From Mucilaginibacter sp. OK283 (GTDB taxonomy: Bacteria > Bacteroidota > Bacteroidia > Sphingobacteriales > Sphingobacteriaceae), in the NCBI RefSeq assembly GCF_900110415.1, contig NZ_FODR01000001.1, forward strand, positions 806,001 to 870,000: DNA of 64,000 nt, written 5' to 3'. The notes under the pieces were generated by a model that saw only the letters and a program-made list of their open reading frames with translations, did no database searches and was not told the origin of the DNA. The translations under genes and the position numbers were made by a program. This document shows, piece by piece, positions 35,824 to 44,439 of this stretch (the first letter of the stretch is position 1; the number at the start of each line of letters is the position of its first letter).

Positions 35824-35831
35824 TAAATTTG
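35824..35831 (+). promoter_or_regulatory. Predicted -7 promoter box (TAAATTTG) for the MFS gene
   Basis: TAAATTTG followed by CGGCAC, 21 bases upstream of the GTG start at 35853. Confidence 0.5.
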
Positions 35832-35852
35832 CGGCACATCTAAAACAACACT

Positions 35853-37175
35853 GTGACCGAAGAAGGCGAGAGTAAACCCAAAATTGATTCCTTTGCAGCA
35901 TTGCGATATAAAGATTTCCGGTCTTATATCGGTATGCGTTTTTGTTTCACCTTTGCATATTCTATGCAAGCCGTTATAATCGGTTTTTATATCTATGAGT
36001 TAACAAAAGACCCATTTGCTTTGGGTTTGGTAGGCTTATGCGAGGCTATTCCCGCGGTTTGTATCGCTTTATACGGCGGTTATATTGCTGATAAATCTGA
36101 GAAACGTAAGATGTTGCTGTTAATATTCAGTGGGGTGATATTCACCTCGATGGTGATGTTTACTGTTACGCTTAAAAGCATGAGCGATATTATTCACGTA
36201 GGTTGGGTGGTTCCTATAATTTACGTGATGATATTTTGTAACGGAATTGCAAGGGCGTTTTATGGTCCGGCTACTTTTACTATTTACGCGCACAGTATTC
36301 CTAAGGAAGTTTACCCCAACGGCAGCACCTGGAGCAGTTCGAGCTGGCAGGTGGCATCCATTGTGGGCCCGGCTGCGGGCGGGTTGATCTATGGCTATTC
36401 TGATAAATTTTTTGGTATAAGCGGCATTACTGCAACTTTTGGTTGTATTATCTTTTTTCTCATAGTATCATTAATACTGGTTGCGCGTTTACGCAAATAT
36501 CCGCCTGTTTTTGTGCCTAAGGAGAGTATTTATAAAAGTCTTTCAGAAGGAATTTCCTTTGTGTTTGGCAATAAAATGATGATAGGGGCCATGAGCCTCG
36601 ATTTATTCTCGGTGTTTTTTGGCGGCGCCGTTGCGTTACTACCAGTGTTTGCCAACGAAATATTGAAGGTAGGAGCCGAAGGTTTGGGAATTATGCGGGC
36701 AACATCGTCATTGGGGGCTGTATTAACCATGCTGGTGATGACCAGGTTTTCGCCTATGGGCAAGCCATGGCGCAATTTGTTGATAGCGGTAACCGGGTTT
36801 GGGTTGTCTATCATTTGCTTTGGTTTATCTAAAAGCTTTTACCTGTCATTGTTGTTTATATTTACCGAAGGAGCTTTTGACAGTGTAAGCGTAATTATCC
36901 GTGGTACAATTATGCAGTTATTAACGCCCGAACATATGCGCGGGCGGGTATCGGCTGTTAACCAGATGTTTATCGGCTCATCAAATGAGATAGGAGCTTT
37001 TGAATCGGGCACGGCGGCACGTTTATTAGGCACGGTGCCGTCGGTTATATTTGGCGGTAGCATGACTATGCTCATTGTGGGTATAACGTATTTAAAAACC
37101 AAACGGCTTGTACCGCTATCCTTAAGCCAAATACAGCCACCGAGCGTTGCGAAGGGAGAAATGGCTGTTAAATAA
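35853..37175 (+). CDS. MFS transporter, EntS-like (MFS_3)
   Basis: A 440-residue inner-membrane transporter with 12 predicted helices. The start is probably GTG 35853 (MTEEGESKPKIDSFAALRYKDF). The loop between helices 2 and 3 has GGYIADKSEKRKMLL, the MFS motif A, and RGRVSAVNQMFIGSSNEIGAFESG in the second half is typical of EntS-like exporters. The substrate is unknown; family members export siderophores or drugs. Single gene with its own promoter. Confidence 0.88.
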   Translation: MTEEGESKPKIDSFAALRYKDFRSYIGMRFCFTFAYSMQAVIIGFYIYELTKDPFALGLVGLCEAIPAVCIALYGGYIADKSEKRKMLLLIFSGVIFTSMVMFTVTLKSMSDIIHVGWVVPIIYVMIFCNGIARAFYGPATFTIYAHSIPKEVYPNGSTWSSSSWQVASIVGPAAGGLIYGYSDKFFGISGITATFGCIIFFLIVSLILVARLRKYPPVFVPKESIYKSLSEGISFVFGNKMMIGAMSLDLFSVFFGGAVALLPVFANEILKVGAEGLGIMRATSSLGAVLTMLVMTRFSPMGKPWRNLLIAVTGFGLSIICFGLSKSFYLSLLFIFTEGAFDSVSVIIRGTIMQLLTPEHMRGRVSAVNQMFIGSSNEIGAFESGTAARLLGTVPSVIFGGSMTMLIVGITYLKTKRLVPLSLSQIQPPSVAKGEMAVK

Positions 37176-37293
37176 AATAGCGCGCGGAAGGAACTTGTTT
37201 CGGTAACCCAATACCAAGTAGTACACTTCAGGCGGGCCACCTACCCTCTGGGACCTGAAAACAAGTCCGAGATAACGTTTATGTCATTGCGCT

Positions 37294-38241
37294 CTACCCC
37301 AGCACGCTATCTACCCAGGCCTTGCCCCAGTTTTCCACTTCATCGGTGCTCCAGAGTGATGGATAAAAAATGCGTTTCTGAAAGCGCGGAGGCAGGTATT
37401 TTTGCCAGTTGGTACCGCCGGTGGCTTTTATTTCTTCGGGTTCGCGGTTAAGATAGCGCACGGCCGATTTGTAGTGCGATAGCGGCCAGTTTACGTTTAC
37501 ATTTACATCCAGCTGGCACAATTCGGCTTTTAACTCAGGTGTAAGGTTGCCTTCGGCTTCAAATTTTAAAGCCAGTGAGTTAAAATTATAGTTAGCATTT
37601 GCCTTACCCAGCTCTATAAATGTTTTGGCATACTTTTTTTCGAACTGTTTAAGTGTCAGCGTTTTTTTACCGGTTGATAATTCGGTAGCGCCAAACTTCC
37701 AGTACAGGTATTCAAATTGCTCTTCAATAGTGGCTGTACGTAGTTCCTCGCGTTTATCTTTGGCTACCAGGTTGATAAAGTCGGTGGCATATATCTCGAT
37801 CATCCTGTACTGGCCCGATTGAAAACCGCTGGCGGGTAATAACGACATCCTGAACTTCAGGAACTGCTCTTTTTCCATCCCGTCAACCATAATCTCGAAT
37901 GATTGGGTTAACGCGCCAAAATACCTGTTAATGCGCTTTAAACGCGCAGTAAAAAAAACGACAGTTAAGGGCTGGGCGGCAGCTATCTGCTGGCACTCAT
38001 GCAATACCAGCTTAAAATATAATTCGGTTATCTGGTGATAGATGATAAAAATCTCTTCGTCGGGAAAGGGCGTTTTAGGGCTTTGCAGGCTCAATAATGT
38101 ATCCAGGTGTATATAATCCCAGTAGGTTAAAAAATCGGCGTATAGCAGCCCGTCAAGGTAGGAGTTCATATCCTGGCCCATGGCCTCGTATTTTTCCTGT
38201 AACTGCGCCAGGCGCCCTTCAATTTCGGGAGAGAATTGCAT
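37294..38241 (-). CDS. kynA: Tryptophan 2,3-dioxygenase
   Basis: Heme enzyme opening the indole ring of tryptophan, first step of the kynurenine route. From ATG 38241 (MQFSPEIEGRLAQL) it has 315 residues, slightly longer than many bacterial forms. Diagnostic: LLYADFLTYWDYIHLDTLLSLQ (split), FIIYHQITELYFKL with active-site His69, RMSLLPASGFQSGQYR, and the C-terminal SHYKSAVRYLN (probable heme-ligand His) followed by ATGGTNWQKYL. A TACCTTTG box lies three bases upstream. Other kynurenine genes are not in the window. Confidence 0.92.
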   Translation of the reverse strand: MQFSPEIEGRLAQLQEKYEAMGQDMNSYLDGLLYADFLTYWDYIHLDTLLSLQSPKTPFPDEEIFIIYHQITELYFKLVLHECQQIAAAQPLTVVFFTARLKRINRYFGALTQSFEIMVDGMEKEQFLKFRMSLLPASGFQSGQYRMIEIYATDFINLVAKDKREELRTATIEEQFEYLYWKFGATELSTGKKTLTLKQFEKKYAKTFIELGKANANYNFNSLALKFEAEGNLTPELKAELCQLDVNVNVNWPLSHYKSAVRYLNREPEEIKATGGTNWQKYLPPRFQKRIFYPSLWSTDEVENWGKAWVDSVLG

Positions 38242-38244
38242 AAT

Positions 38245-38252
38245 CAAAGGTA
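38245..38252 (-). promoter_or_regulatory. Predicted -7 promoter box (TACCTTTG) for tryptophan dioxygenase
   Basis: On the minus strand TACCTTTG ends three bases before the ATG at 38241, predicting a leaderless transcript. Confidence 0.5.
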
Positions 38253-38327
38253 GCAAAAATGGTATGAGGTTAAATAGGGTAAAGTGACATCAAAAATTAA
38301 AACATTTCTTGACGCGGGCTGTCTTAT

Positions 38328-38496
38328 GTCTGAATCAGAATTTACAGAATTAAAGAATTTTCAGAATTAAAAAAATGAAAACGCGTGGCTTAATATTTTG
38401 TCCGATTTATTCTGTTCATTCTCAAATTCTGTAAATGGCATAGCCCTCTTGAACACCTTTGAAAACAATATACGTGTGAAAAATTCTGATTCAGAC
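38328..38496. repeat. Perfect 16-base inverted repeat around 137 bases
   Basis: GTCTGAATCAGAATTT (38328-38343) and its exact complement (38481-38496). Inside, ACAGAATTAAAGAATTTTCAGAAT (just after the left arm) and a complementary ATTCTGTTCATTCTCAAATTCTGTAAAT (about 38410-38437) form a second paired layer. Located between the divergent dioxygenase and universal stress genes; right arm ends 16 bases before ATG 38513. Confidence 0.75.
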
Positions 38497-38512
38497 AATA
38501 ACCTTAAACATC

Positions 38513-38980
38513 ATGAAAATCAGTAAAATATTAATAGGTATTGATGATAGCACATACGCGCATAATGCCGCAGCATATGGGTTTGATATTGCACATACTT
38601 ACAAGGCTGCAGTTGGTTTGGTTCATATTATCGAGCCGGCTGTTTTTCCGCCAGACGCCAATGATAGCTTAGTAGGAATGCCGATTGGAACTATGGGGAT
38701 AGATCAGTCTGAGTTAATTGATATCCAATCCAGGCAATCTTCATCGCTAATTGATAATATTAAAAAGGAATATGCGGGCGAGCTTGAAGTTACCTCGTTT
38801 ACCGATTTTAATATTACTGCCGATGGTATACTTAGCTGTGCAAAACAATTTAATGCCGATCTGATTGTATTAGGCACTCATAGCCGCACTGGCCTTGATC
38901 GTTTCCTTATGGGCAGCGTAGCCGAAAACGTTGTTCGCCATTCAACTATCCCGGTATTGGTTGTTCCTTTTATCGCTTAA
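38513..38980 (+). CDS. Universal stress protein (UspA family)
   Basis: A 155-residue single Usp domain. N-terminal [19 protein letters not shown] and C-terminal [35 protein letters not shown] (cut into the usual GxHxR...GS..V...PVLVV signature) match the ATP-binding UspA type. Cytoplasmic, probably dimeric, role in stress survival by family. Its 5' region is covered by the 16-base inverted repeat. Confidence 0.93.
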   Translation: MKISKILIGIDDSTYAHNAAAYGFDIAHTYKAAVGLVHIIEPAVFPPDANDSLVGMPIGTMGIDQSELIDIQSRQSSSLIDNIKKEYAGELEVTSFTDFNITADGILSCAKQFNADLIVLGTHSRTGLDRFLMGSVAENVVRHSTIPVLVVPFIA

Positions 38981-39124
38981 TCAGGGTCGGGGTTCGTGTG
39001 GTCTGGCTCGGGGGGCGAGTTGCCAGGTTCGGGGTTCGGGCAGCGAGGTTTGTGTAAAACTTTAAATCGGGAGTGCAGGTCAATAACCCCGTAACCCGAA
39101 CCGCGCAACCCGATCCTCGTAACG
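38981..39124. other. GGTTCGGG-rich intergenic stretch
   Basis: About 140 bases with several CGGGGTTCG/GGTTCGGG copies on the plus strand (38985-39035) and complementary CCCGAACC/CCCGATCC copies (39095-39117), giving a degenerate palindrome between the convergent usp and serB-like genes. Possibly a bidirectional terminator-like structure. Confidence 0.5.
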
Positions 39125-40414
39125 CTAATAAAGCAGTCTGAATTTAATGGTATGCTCAATCGCCTTTAACTCGTTGAGCACCTGGGTGTCATAGCCAGTA
39201 TTTACATCGGTAATTACGTATCCTATTTGTGGATTGGTAACCAGAAACTCGCCAACAATATTGATATTGTGGCGGGCAAATACATCGTTTATTTTAGCCA
39301 GGATGCCGGGCACGTTTTTGTGGATGTGGATTAAACGGTGTGCATTGTTAACCCTTGGCGGCTGTAAATCCGGAAAATTGCAGCTGGTATGTGTTTTGCC
39401 CTCGTTCATGAAAGCCAAAACCCTTTTTGGCAAAAAATCGCTGTTATGCGGGTTATGCCTCGGATCGTCAAATATAATAATGCCATTTTCGGTGGCTGTT
39501 TCGGCAAGTTTGTTATTGCATTTGCCAAAAATACCTATCACTTTTAACCGGCCGGAATTTTGTACCTGCTCGGGCGTTGGCTGGTGGTCTTCATCGCAAA
39601 ATAAAACACCGGCTTCTTCTAAATATTTATCTTCAATCTCATCCCGGTTACGAATGTTGTACCCTTCTTTTTTCATCTGAGCCTGTGCCTCTTCATCAAT
39701 TGCACCAACTACTAGGCATTTAATGCGGTTTTTGGGATATGATATGGCGCGAGGTAATTTGTTCAGGTACAGGAACTCGTCAAAGCTTGGGGTAACGTGG
39801 TCGGCCTTTTCGGTTACCGATTTACGCTCAATATTTTCGGTAAAGGCATAAAACTTCTTGATCATGCCCGATTCCTTCAGCTGGAAATCGGAGTAGCCAT
39901 CGCCTATGCCATAAATATCGCCGGGCAGTTGCAGCTCTTTAAGCAATTTAACCTTACCCCCTTCTTGCGACAGCGGGTTGGTGCGGTCATAACCTATAAT
40001 ATTGCCTTCGTCGTCAAACTCGAAAGTATTGGCGTATATGTTTTCTTTTTTAATATGATACTCGGTAACTACAGGCGTAATAAACTCTTTAAAACCGCCG
40101 GATACGATCAAAACCTCGTCCTGGTGATTTTTAAAAAAGATGGTATTGCGCGAGAATGAAGTAGATACCTTTTTTTTAAGATGGCTGATGAGTTGCTTTA
40201 AATGATCGCGGTTGGCACATAATAATTTAACCCGGGCTTCTAAACTTTGGGTAAAGGATAGCCTGCCTTCCATCGAGGCATTGGTTAAATCTTCTATCTG
40301 TTTGTAAATACCCTCACGGTCGGGATGATTTTTGAGGGATATGCGGGCCAGTTCGTCAAGGGCCTCAACCTGTGTAAACGTGCTGTCGAAATCAATAATA
40401 AAGTACTGCTCCAT
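39125..40414 (-). CDS. serB: Phosphoserine phosphatase fused to SerA remnant with ACT domain
   Basis: A 429-residue protein. ATG 40414 (MEQYFIIDFDSTFTQ) is chosen because the phosphatase motif starts directly after it; the longer frame overlaps the upstream gene. Residues 1-225 are a HAD-type SerB phosphatase: DFDSTFT (Asp8, Asp10), SGGFKEFI, and GIGDGYSD. Residues about 230-340 resemble the N-terminal part of phosphoglycerate dehydrogenase (RIKCLVVGAIDEEA, LKVIGIFGKC, NGIIIFDDPRHN) but the NAD-binding half is missing. Residues about 348-429 are a SerA-type ACT domain (LIHIHKNVPGILAKIN ... IKFRLLY). Likely serine synthesis with serine sensing. Confidence 0.88.
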   Translation of the reverse strand: MEQYFIIDFDSTFTQVEALDELARISLKNHPDREGIYKQIEDLTNASMEGRLSFTQSLEARVKLLCANRDHLKQLISHLKKKVSTSFSRNTIFFKNHQDEVLIVSGGFKEFITPVVTEYHIKKENIYANTFEFDDEGNIIGYDRTNPLSQEGGKVKLLKELQLPGDIYGIGDGYSDFQLKESGMIKKFYAFTENIERKSVTEKADHVTPSFDEFLYLNKLPRAISYPKNRIKCLVVGAIDEEAQAQMKKEGYNIRNRDEIEDKYLEEAGVLFCDEDHQPTPEQVQNSGRLKVIGIFGKCNNKLAETATENGIIIFDDPRHNPHNSDFLPKRVLAFMNEGKTHTSCNFPDLQPPRVNNAHRLIHIHKNVPGILAKINDVFARHNINIVGEFLVTNPQIGYVITDVNTGYDTQVLNELKAIEHTIKFRLLY

Positions 40415-40484
40415 CTTGGGTGCAAATGTGCGAATTTTTTTGTTGATAGGATAAGTAGAGTTTTTTTTGTTGTCATGTGGCAAC

Positions 40485-41471
40485 TCACTTCCCAAACCGC
40501 TTGCCATATTTAATAGCGGGCAATTCGATATACCGGTGCATTAGCCCGGAAATAAACACCAGGAATATCAATATCGCCACGTCAAAAACAATATTTAAAG
40601 CAACATTGGTTTGTATCGCGGTGGTTTTCAAATGCCCTAACAAATAGATGCCGATGGGCACGTGTACCAGGTAAAGCGAATAGGAAACATCGCCATAACG
40701 GCTAAGCAAGTTGTTTTTTAGCGGTTTAAAGTGGTTGATAACAATAAGCGCCCCAGTAATTAAGCAAAGTACAATGTAAATATAGGATTGATGGGTTGCA
40801 TAAAAATCAACTGCTGTAAAAGCCAATAAGGCTATATTAAACCATTTATAGGCAGGCTGATGCAACAACTGGTATAAGGCTACACCAAGGCTAAACAATG
40901 GCCACAGGTTTAAAAAGAACAAAGGCCCCGATTCAAATCGGGGTAAAACGATACTCAACAGCGTAACCACTGTTAAAGCAATTATAAAATATTGTTTTTT
41001 AAAAAAGGCGCAGGCAAACACAGCCAGGTAAAAAAATACCTCGTACGATAGTGTCCAGTACACCCAGTTGATGGTTTTTATATCGGTTATGGGCGTTGTG
41101 GTAAGTGTAATTGTGGCTAATATGCCCGAAATATTTTTAGGAAGCACTGCTACAGAATTTACATGGTTTATCACCTTGAGTAATAAAACTATACCAGCAG
41201 TAATAACCAGGCTAAACCAATATGGCGGGAAAATACGGAAGAAGCGCCTTACCGCAAATTCGGTTGGTTTTTTGGCATGGTGCAGCGCAATGAGTATACA
41301 ATAACCGCTTATGATAAAAAATACAGGTACACCCAGGTGTCCGTATTTACAAAAATTGCGATACCAGTTATCAATAGGTTTTATAGGCTGGTTAAGATGA
41401 AAAAAAACTACCCATGAAGCTGCCAGTATCCTCAGCAAATCTATCAGGTGGTTTCTTTTGTCGGGTTGCAT
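40485..41471 (-). CDS. Acyltransferase family membrane protein (OafA/YrhL type)
   Basis: A 328-residue membrane protein with about ten helices of the acyltransferase 3 family, which O-acylates surface polysaccharides. Hallmarks: NHLIDLLRILAASWVVFFHLNQP, HLGVPVFFIISGYCI and RRFFRIFPPYWFSL. The catalytic-type Arg/His are present in the first helices. The gene lies upstream of the serB fusion on the same strand, 70 bases apart, and may be cotranscribed. Confidence 0.9.
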   Translation of the reverse strand: MQPDKRNHLIDLLRILAASWVVFFHLNQPIKPIDNWYRNFCKYGHLGVPVFFIISGYCILIALHHAKKPTEFAVRRFFRIFPPYWFSLVITAGIVLLLKVINHVNSVAVLPKNISGILATITLTTTPITDIKTINWVYWTLSYEVFFYLAVFACAFFKKQYFIIALTVVTLLSIVLPRFESGPLFFLNLWPLFSLGVALYQLLHQPAYKWFNIALLAFTAVDFYATHQSYIYIVLCLITGALIVINHFKPLKNNLLSRYGDVSYSLYLVHVPIGIYLLGHLKTTAIQTNVALNIVFDVAILIFLVFISGLMHRYIELPAIKYGKRFGK

Positions 41472-41542
41472 TTGAAAAATGAATGGGCAAGGTAATGATA
41501 TTGTATTTGAATCTGTTTCGAAGCAAAACAGATTTGTTGTAG

Positions 41543-41980
41543 TTATCTTTTCTTGTTTTTATTTTTTTTTGCCTTGTGGGGCATCTGCTTTTGTTTTATC
41601 GCATCATAAGCTTCCAAAAGCTCTTTTCTTATTTGTTTTAGTTTGGCCGGAAAAAGTAAATACAAATCCTCATGGTTATCGAATTTTAATTTTGCTGCCC
41701 AGCTTATAACTAAAGTAAAGAGTTTTCGAGTGCAAATTCAACTGTTCCTATACAATTATCAACAAAACGAAAGCATTTTAAGGTGATGGACTTGTCATTT
41801 GCATCAAATGTTTTTGCGTATATCTTGCAAAACAACTTACTTGTAGTAGAAAAAGATCGTCATAGTCCTCGTCTAAAACTTTATCTTTTATTTCAGAAGA
41901 TTTGGCAAGGTCCCGGTTTGAAAATGAATATTTCGGTTCTCCGGTTTGGGTAACGCCCTTTCTAAAAAATGGAAGTTCAT
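41543..41980 (-). pseudogene. Frameshifted remnant of an unknown protein gene
   Basis: Three minus-strand frames join into one protein-like sequence: ELPFFRKGVTQTGEPKYSF... through VLDEDYDDLFLLQVSCF (about 41835-41975), then KIYAKTFDANDKSITLKCF...GTVEFALE (about 41725-41840), then KLKFDNHEDLYLLFPAKL...LLEAYDAIKQKQ to TAA at 41543. At least two frame shifts separate the parts, and a third is needed to reach ATG 41978-41980. Content is protein-like but I do not recognise the family. No homopolymer explains the shifts, so decay is more likely than sequencing error. Confidence 0.5.
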
Positions 41981-42007
41981 TGCTGTGCTATAGCGGTGCA
42001 CTTTGTG

Positions 42008-42730
42008 CTACTTCTTATCAGGTTTGCGGATATCTTTCGCCTTATTAAAAGTTGCTAAACAGCTATCCAGCGGTTGACCCTGTTTATAAATGCAATCGCA
42101 GAAAACTTCACAAGCTGCGGGGTTTTTGCTGGAAGTACATTGATTTCTGCATTCAGCTTCAGAGTTGCCTGGTACGATCTCATATAAATAGAAAGAACCG
42201 ACAATGATAAAAGCCAGGACTGCGAAGGAACCTGCAAAAAATATGATCCGAAGACGCCTGCCCAGGGGCTTTTTTAACACCTGAGGCGCCGTTTTCGGCT
42301 GCTTAAATGGCAAAATGTATTTTAAACGATCGTAGTCCCAAATTAGTAAAAACAAGTTTGCCAATAACAGCATCGTGACGCCCCGGGTACCGTCAAAGCG
42401 GGTAGCATAAGTCAGCACGCAAATGTTGACGATGAAGCAAAAATACATCAGTGCACCGAGAAGGGCTGTTCTCGGGATCAGTAATAATATAGCTGTTATA
42501 ATTTGAGCAACTCCAATAAAGGCATAGTAATATCCTGTGAGATGTAAGGCATCGAAATAATGTCCCAGGGGGTTATTGGACGGCAGGCCTGCGGCGAATC
42601 GTTCGCCCATGATTTTAATATAGCCTGCGGGAATAAAGCTGGCTGCCAGAGCGACGCGGCAAAAAACAGCAAACCGTTTAAACCACTTATCAGCTTTGAC
42701 CTCGTAGTATAGTTCTTCAATTCTACTCAT
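42008..42730 (-). CDS. DoxX/MauE-like membrane protein with Cys-rich tail
   Basis: A 240-residue membrane protein. Helices near 20-38, 63-85, 90-108, 118-135 form a DoxX/MauE-like four-helix core (FCRVALAASFIPAGYIKIMG, FIGVAQIITAILLLI). After a cytoplasmic loop comes a fifth helix (about 163-185) and a tail of about 45 residues with six Cys (AECRNQCTSSKNPAACEVFC...) that would lie outside. Overlaps the upstream small membrane protein gene by eight bases, so both are coupled. Function unknown; redox or thiol chemistry is inferred only from the tail. Confidence 0.75.
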   Translation of the reverse strand: MSRIEELYYEVKADKWFKRFAVFCRVALAASFIPAGYIKIMGERFAAGLPSNNPLGHYFDALHLTGYYYAFIGVAQIITAILLLIPRTALLGALMYFCFIVNICVLTYATRFDGTRGVTMLLLANLFLLIWDYDRLKYILPFKQPKTAPQVLKKPLGRRLRIIFFAGSFAVLAFIIVGSFYLYEIVPGNSEAECRNQCTSSKNPAACEVFCDCIYKQGQPLDSCLATFNKAKDIRKPDKK

Positions 42731-43061
42731 GATTTTTACGGGTGATTATTTTACTGAGGAGATAATAAAGAACTAATGCCATGGCGGTCCAGTATAAAGC
42801 AAACGCAAAAACCAAAATTGGAGGTGCCGGATCCGGCTCTTTAAATAAAGGCGGCAAGGGTCCTATCAAAACCATTTTGATAGGGTATAAAATTGCGGCT
42901 ACGGTGCTCTTCCAGGCTATTGATGATCCGGTTCCCGGGAACCATTCGCCGGTTACAGGAAAGAGCCGAACTTCAGATCCCAAAATTGAATTAGACATAA
43001 ATTGAAATGCAAACGCCGAAACGAGGAAGAGAATAACGAATTTTGTTCTTGTAATCTTCAT
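42723..43061 (-). CDS. Small membrane protein, unknown family
   Basis: A 112-residue protein from ATG 43061 (MKITRTKFVILFLVSAF). It has an N-terminal signal-anchor (8-24), a middle helix (about 50-68, WKSTVAAILYPIKMVLI) and a C-terminal helix (about 82-104, ILVFAFALYWTAMALVLYYLL). A loop carries PLPPLFKEPDPAPP. The longer in-frame start at 43130 is less likely because MKITRTKF begins a classic N-terminus. First gene of a two-gene unit with the DoxX-like gene. Confidence 0.65.
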   Translation of the reverse strand: MKITRTKFVILFLVSAFAFQFMSNSILGSEVRLFPVTGEWFPGTGSSIAWKSTVAAILYPIKMVLIGPLPPLFKEPDPAPPILVFAFALYWTAMALVLYYLLSKIITRKNHE

Positions 43062-43223
43062 ACCGCTGGTTTTTATATTTAACAAAAGAACTTTGAAAAA
43101 CAAAGTTAAATAAGTTGTTTTATATTTCAATGTATTTTAAGAAAATTTTAAACTGAGATACTACCGGAAAGCTCGTTGCAAAGCATCAATAAATTCGGCT
43201 TTAGTTTTTTTGATAATGAATTA

Positions 43224-44192
43224 TTATTGGCCTAATGCTTCACAGATCTCCAGAACGGTTTTACTTATTGGCTTAAACTCAATCCCGATTGCATTCTTAA
43301 TTTTCGAGTTATCAAACTCCCGGATCACCGATGCCGCCTGTGCCGATGTTTTATCGATAGCCGGATCGCCACCTGTTAACGCGGCTATTACTGCGGCACC
43401 GCGCCAGCCAATTTCCATTACCCAGGGTTTGGCTAAAATGGCGGGCGGCTTAATCCCAAATCCGTTTGCTGCTTCGGTAGTTATAGATTGATAGGTGCGA
43501 TTTTCGGCGCTGATAATGTAGCGCTCGGCGGTGATAACACTGTTCATCAAGCCAACCATACATTTGGCCACATCCTCCACATCAACAAAGCCAATAGTGC
43601 CGGCAGTATAAAATTTAAGGCCTTTACGGATGGTTTCAAACAAAGCACCGCTGCCAGCTTTACCCGCGCTTGCACCAATAATAAGCGATGGATTCACAAT
43701 TACAGCATCCAGCCCTTCGGCAATACCGCGCCATACTTCCATCTCACTCTCCAGCTTTGAAATGGCGTAACCGTCGTTTTCTGTTGATTGTTCCAGGTGA
43801 TGGTTTTCGGTCGTAAGGTCGCCGGGTTTGGCCAGGCCTATGGCGGCTATCGAGCTTACGTGAACCATCCTGATGCCCTTTTCGGCACATAAATTAACGA
43901 GGTTGGCCGTGCCGGTCACGTTAGTATTGATCATCGGCTTTTTATCGGCCGATTTTAACGACACCCACGCCGCGCAATGATAAACCTTGGTTACGCCAGC
44001 CAAGGCATTTTCCAAAGCAAAAATATCAAGAATGTCGGCCTCCACCCATTCAATTTGCGATTGAAAAGGAGCAAGTAAGGCAGGTATGGTTGATGTAGCC
44101 CGTTTGGTGCAACGAATGTTTGAGCCAGATGTAACCAGCAGTTTCGCCAGTTCGGCCCCGAGAAAACCTGTTGCGCCAGTAATTAGAATCAT
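43224..44192 (-). CDS. NAD(P)-dependent epimerase/dehydratase family protein
   Basis: A 322-residue extended short-chain dehydrogenase. ATG 44192 (MILITGATGFLGAELAKLL) sets the Rossmann motif TGATGFLG at the N-terminus; the longer frame consists of repeat-derived residues. Conserved VSSIAAIG (Ser), GYAISKLESE (Tyr-Lys catalytic pair) and NPSLIIGASAGKAGSGALF are present. Substrate unknown, perhaps a sugar nucleotide, steroid-like compound or flavonoid-like ketone. Divergent from the arginase-fold gene across a 247-base palindromic region. Confidence 0.88.
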   Translation of the reverse strand: MILITGATGFLGAELAKLLVTSGSNIRCTKRATSTIPALLAPFQSQIEWVEADILDIFALENALAGVTKVYHCAAWVSLKSADKKPMINTNVTGTANLVNLCAEKGIRMVHVSSIAAIGLAKPGDLTTENHHLEQSTENDGYAISKLESEMEVWRGIAEGLDAVIVNPSLIIGASAGKAGSGALFETIRKGLKFYTAGTIGFVDVEDVAKCMVGLMNSVITAERYIISAENRTYQSITTEAANGFGIKPPAILAKPWVMEIGWRGAAVIAALTGGDPAIDKTSAQAASVIREFDNSKIKNAIGIEFKPISKTVLEICEALGQ

Positions 44193-44200
44193 ATATACGG

Positions 44201-44438
44201 ATTTCAGATGTGCAAATATGTTCATAAATGTGCAGATTTTAGATGTGCAGATATGCAGATGCAGGATTTTGATTTTTGAGTGCCTGTTTGGTTTGTTATT
44301 CGTCAATTCTACTCATTCAATGATTCTGAAAATTCAGTTCAGGCAAAAAATGTTCACCTGAAATCTGCCCATCAATCATTTGCACATCTGCCCATCAATC
44401 TGCACATTTGCACATCTGCACATTTGCACATCGAACAT
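44201..44438. repeat. TGCACAT heptamer palindromic cluster
   Basis: Three ATGTGCA heptamers on the left (44211-44259) and five TGCACAT heptamers on the right (44378-44431), facing each other between divergent genes. Between heptamers the linker alternates GAT/AAAT, so runs such as TTTGCACATCTGCACAT appear. The block ends directly before ATG 44440. Confidence 0.75.
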
Positions 44439-44439
44439 T

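Noticed and set aside
40415-40507. Longer N-terminus for the SerB fusion
   Set aside because: It would overlap the acyltransferase gene and add a non-conserved Lys/Asn-rich stretch; the ATG at 40414 starts at the conserved phosphatase motif.
41479-41709. Plus-strand 76-residue frame
   Set aside because: Opposite strand to the pseudogene remnant, with no homology-like features.
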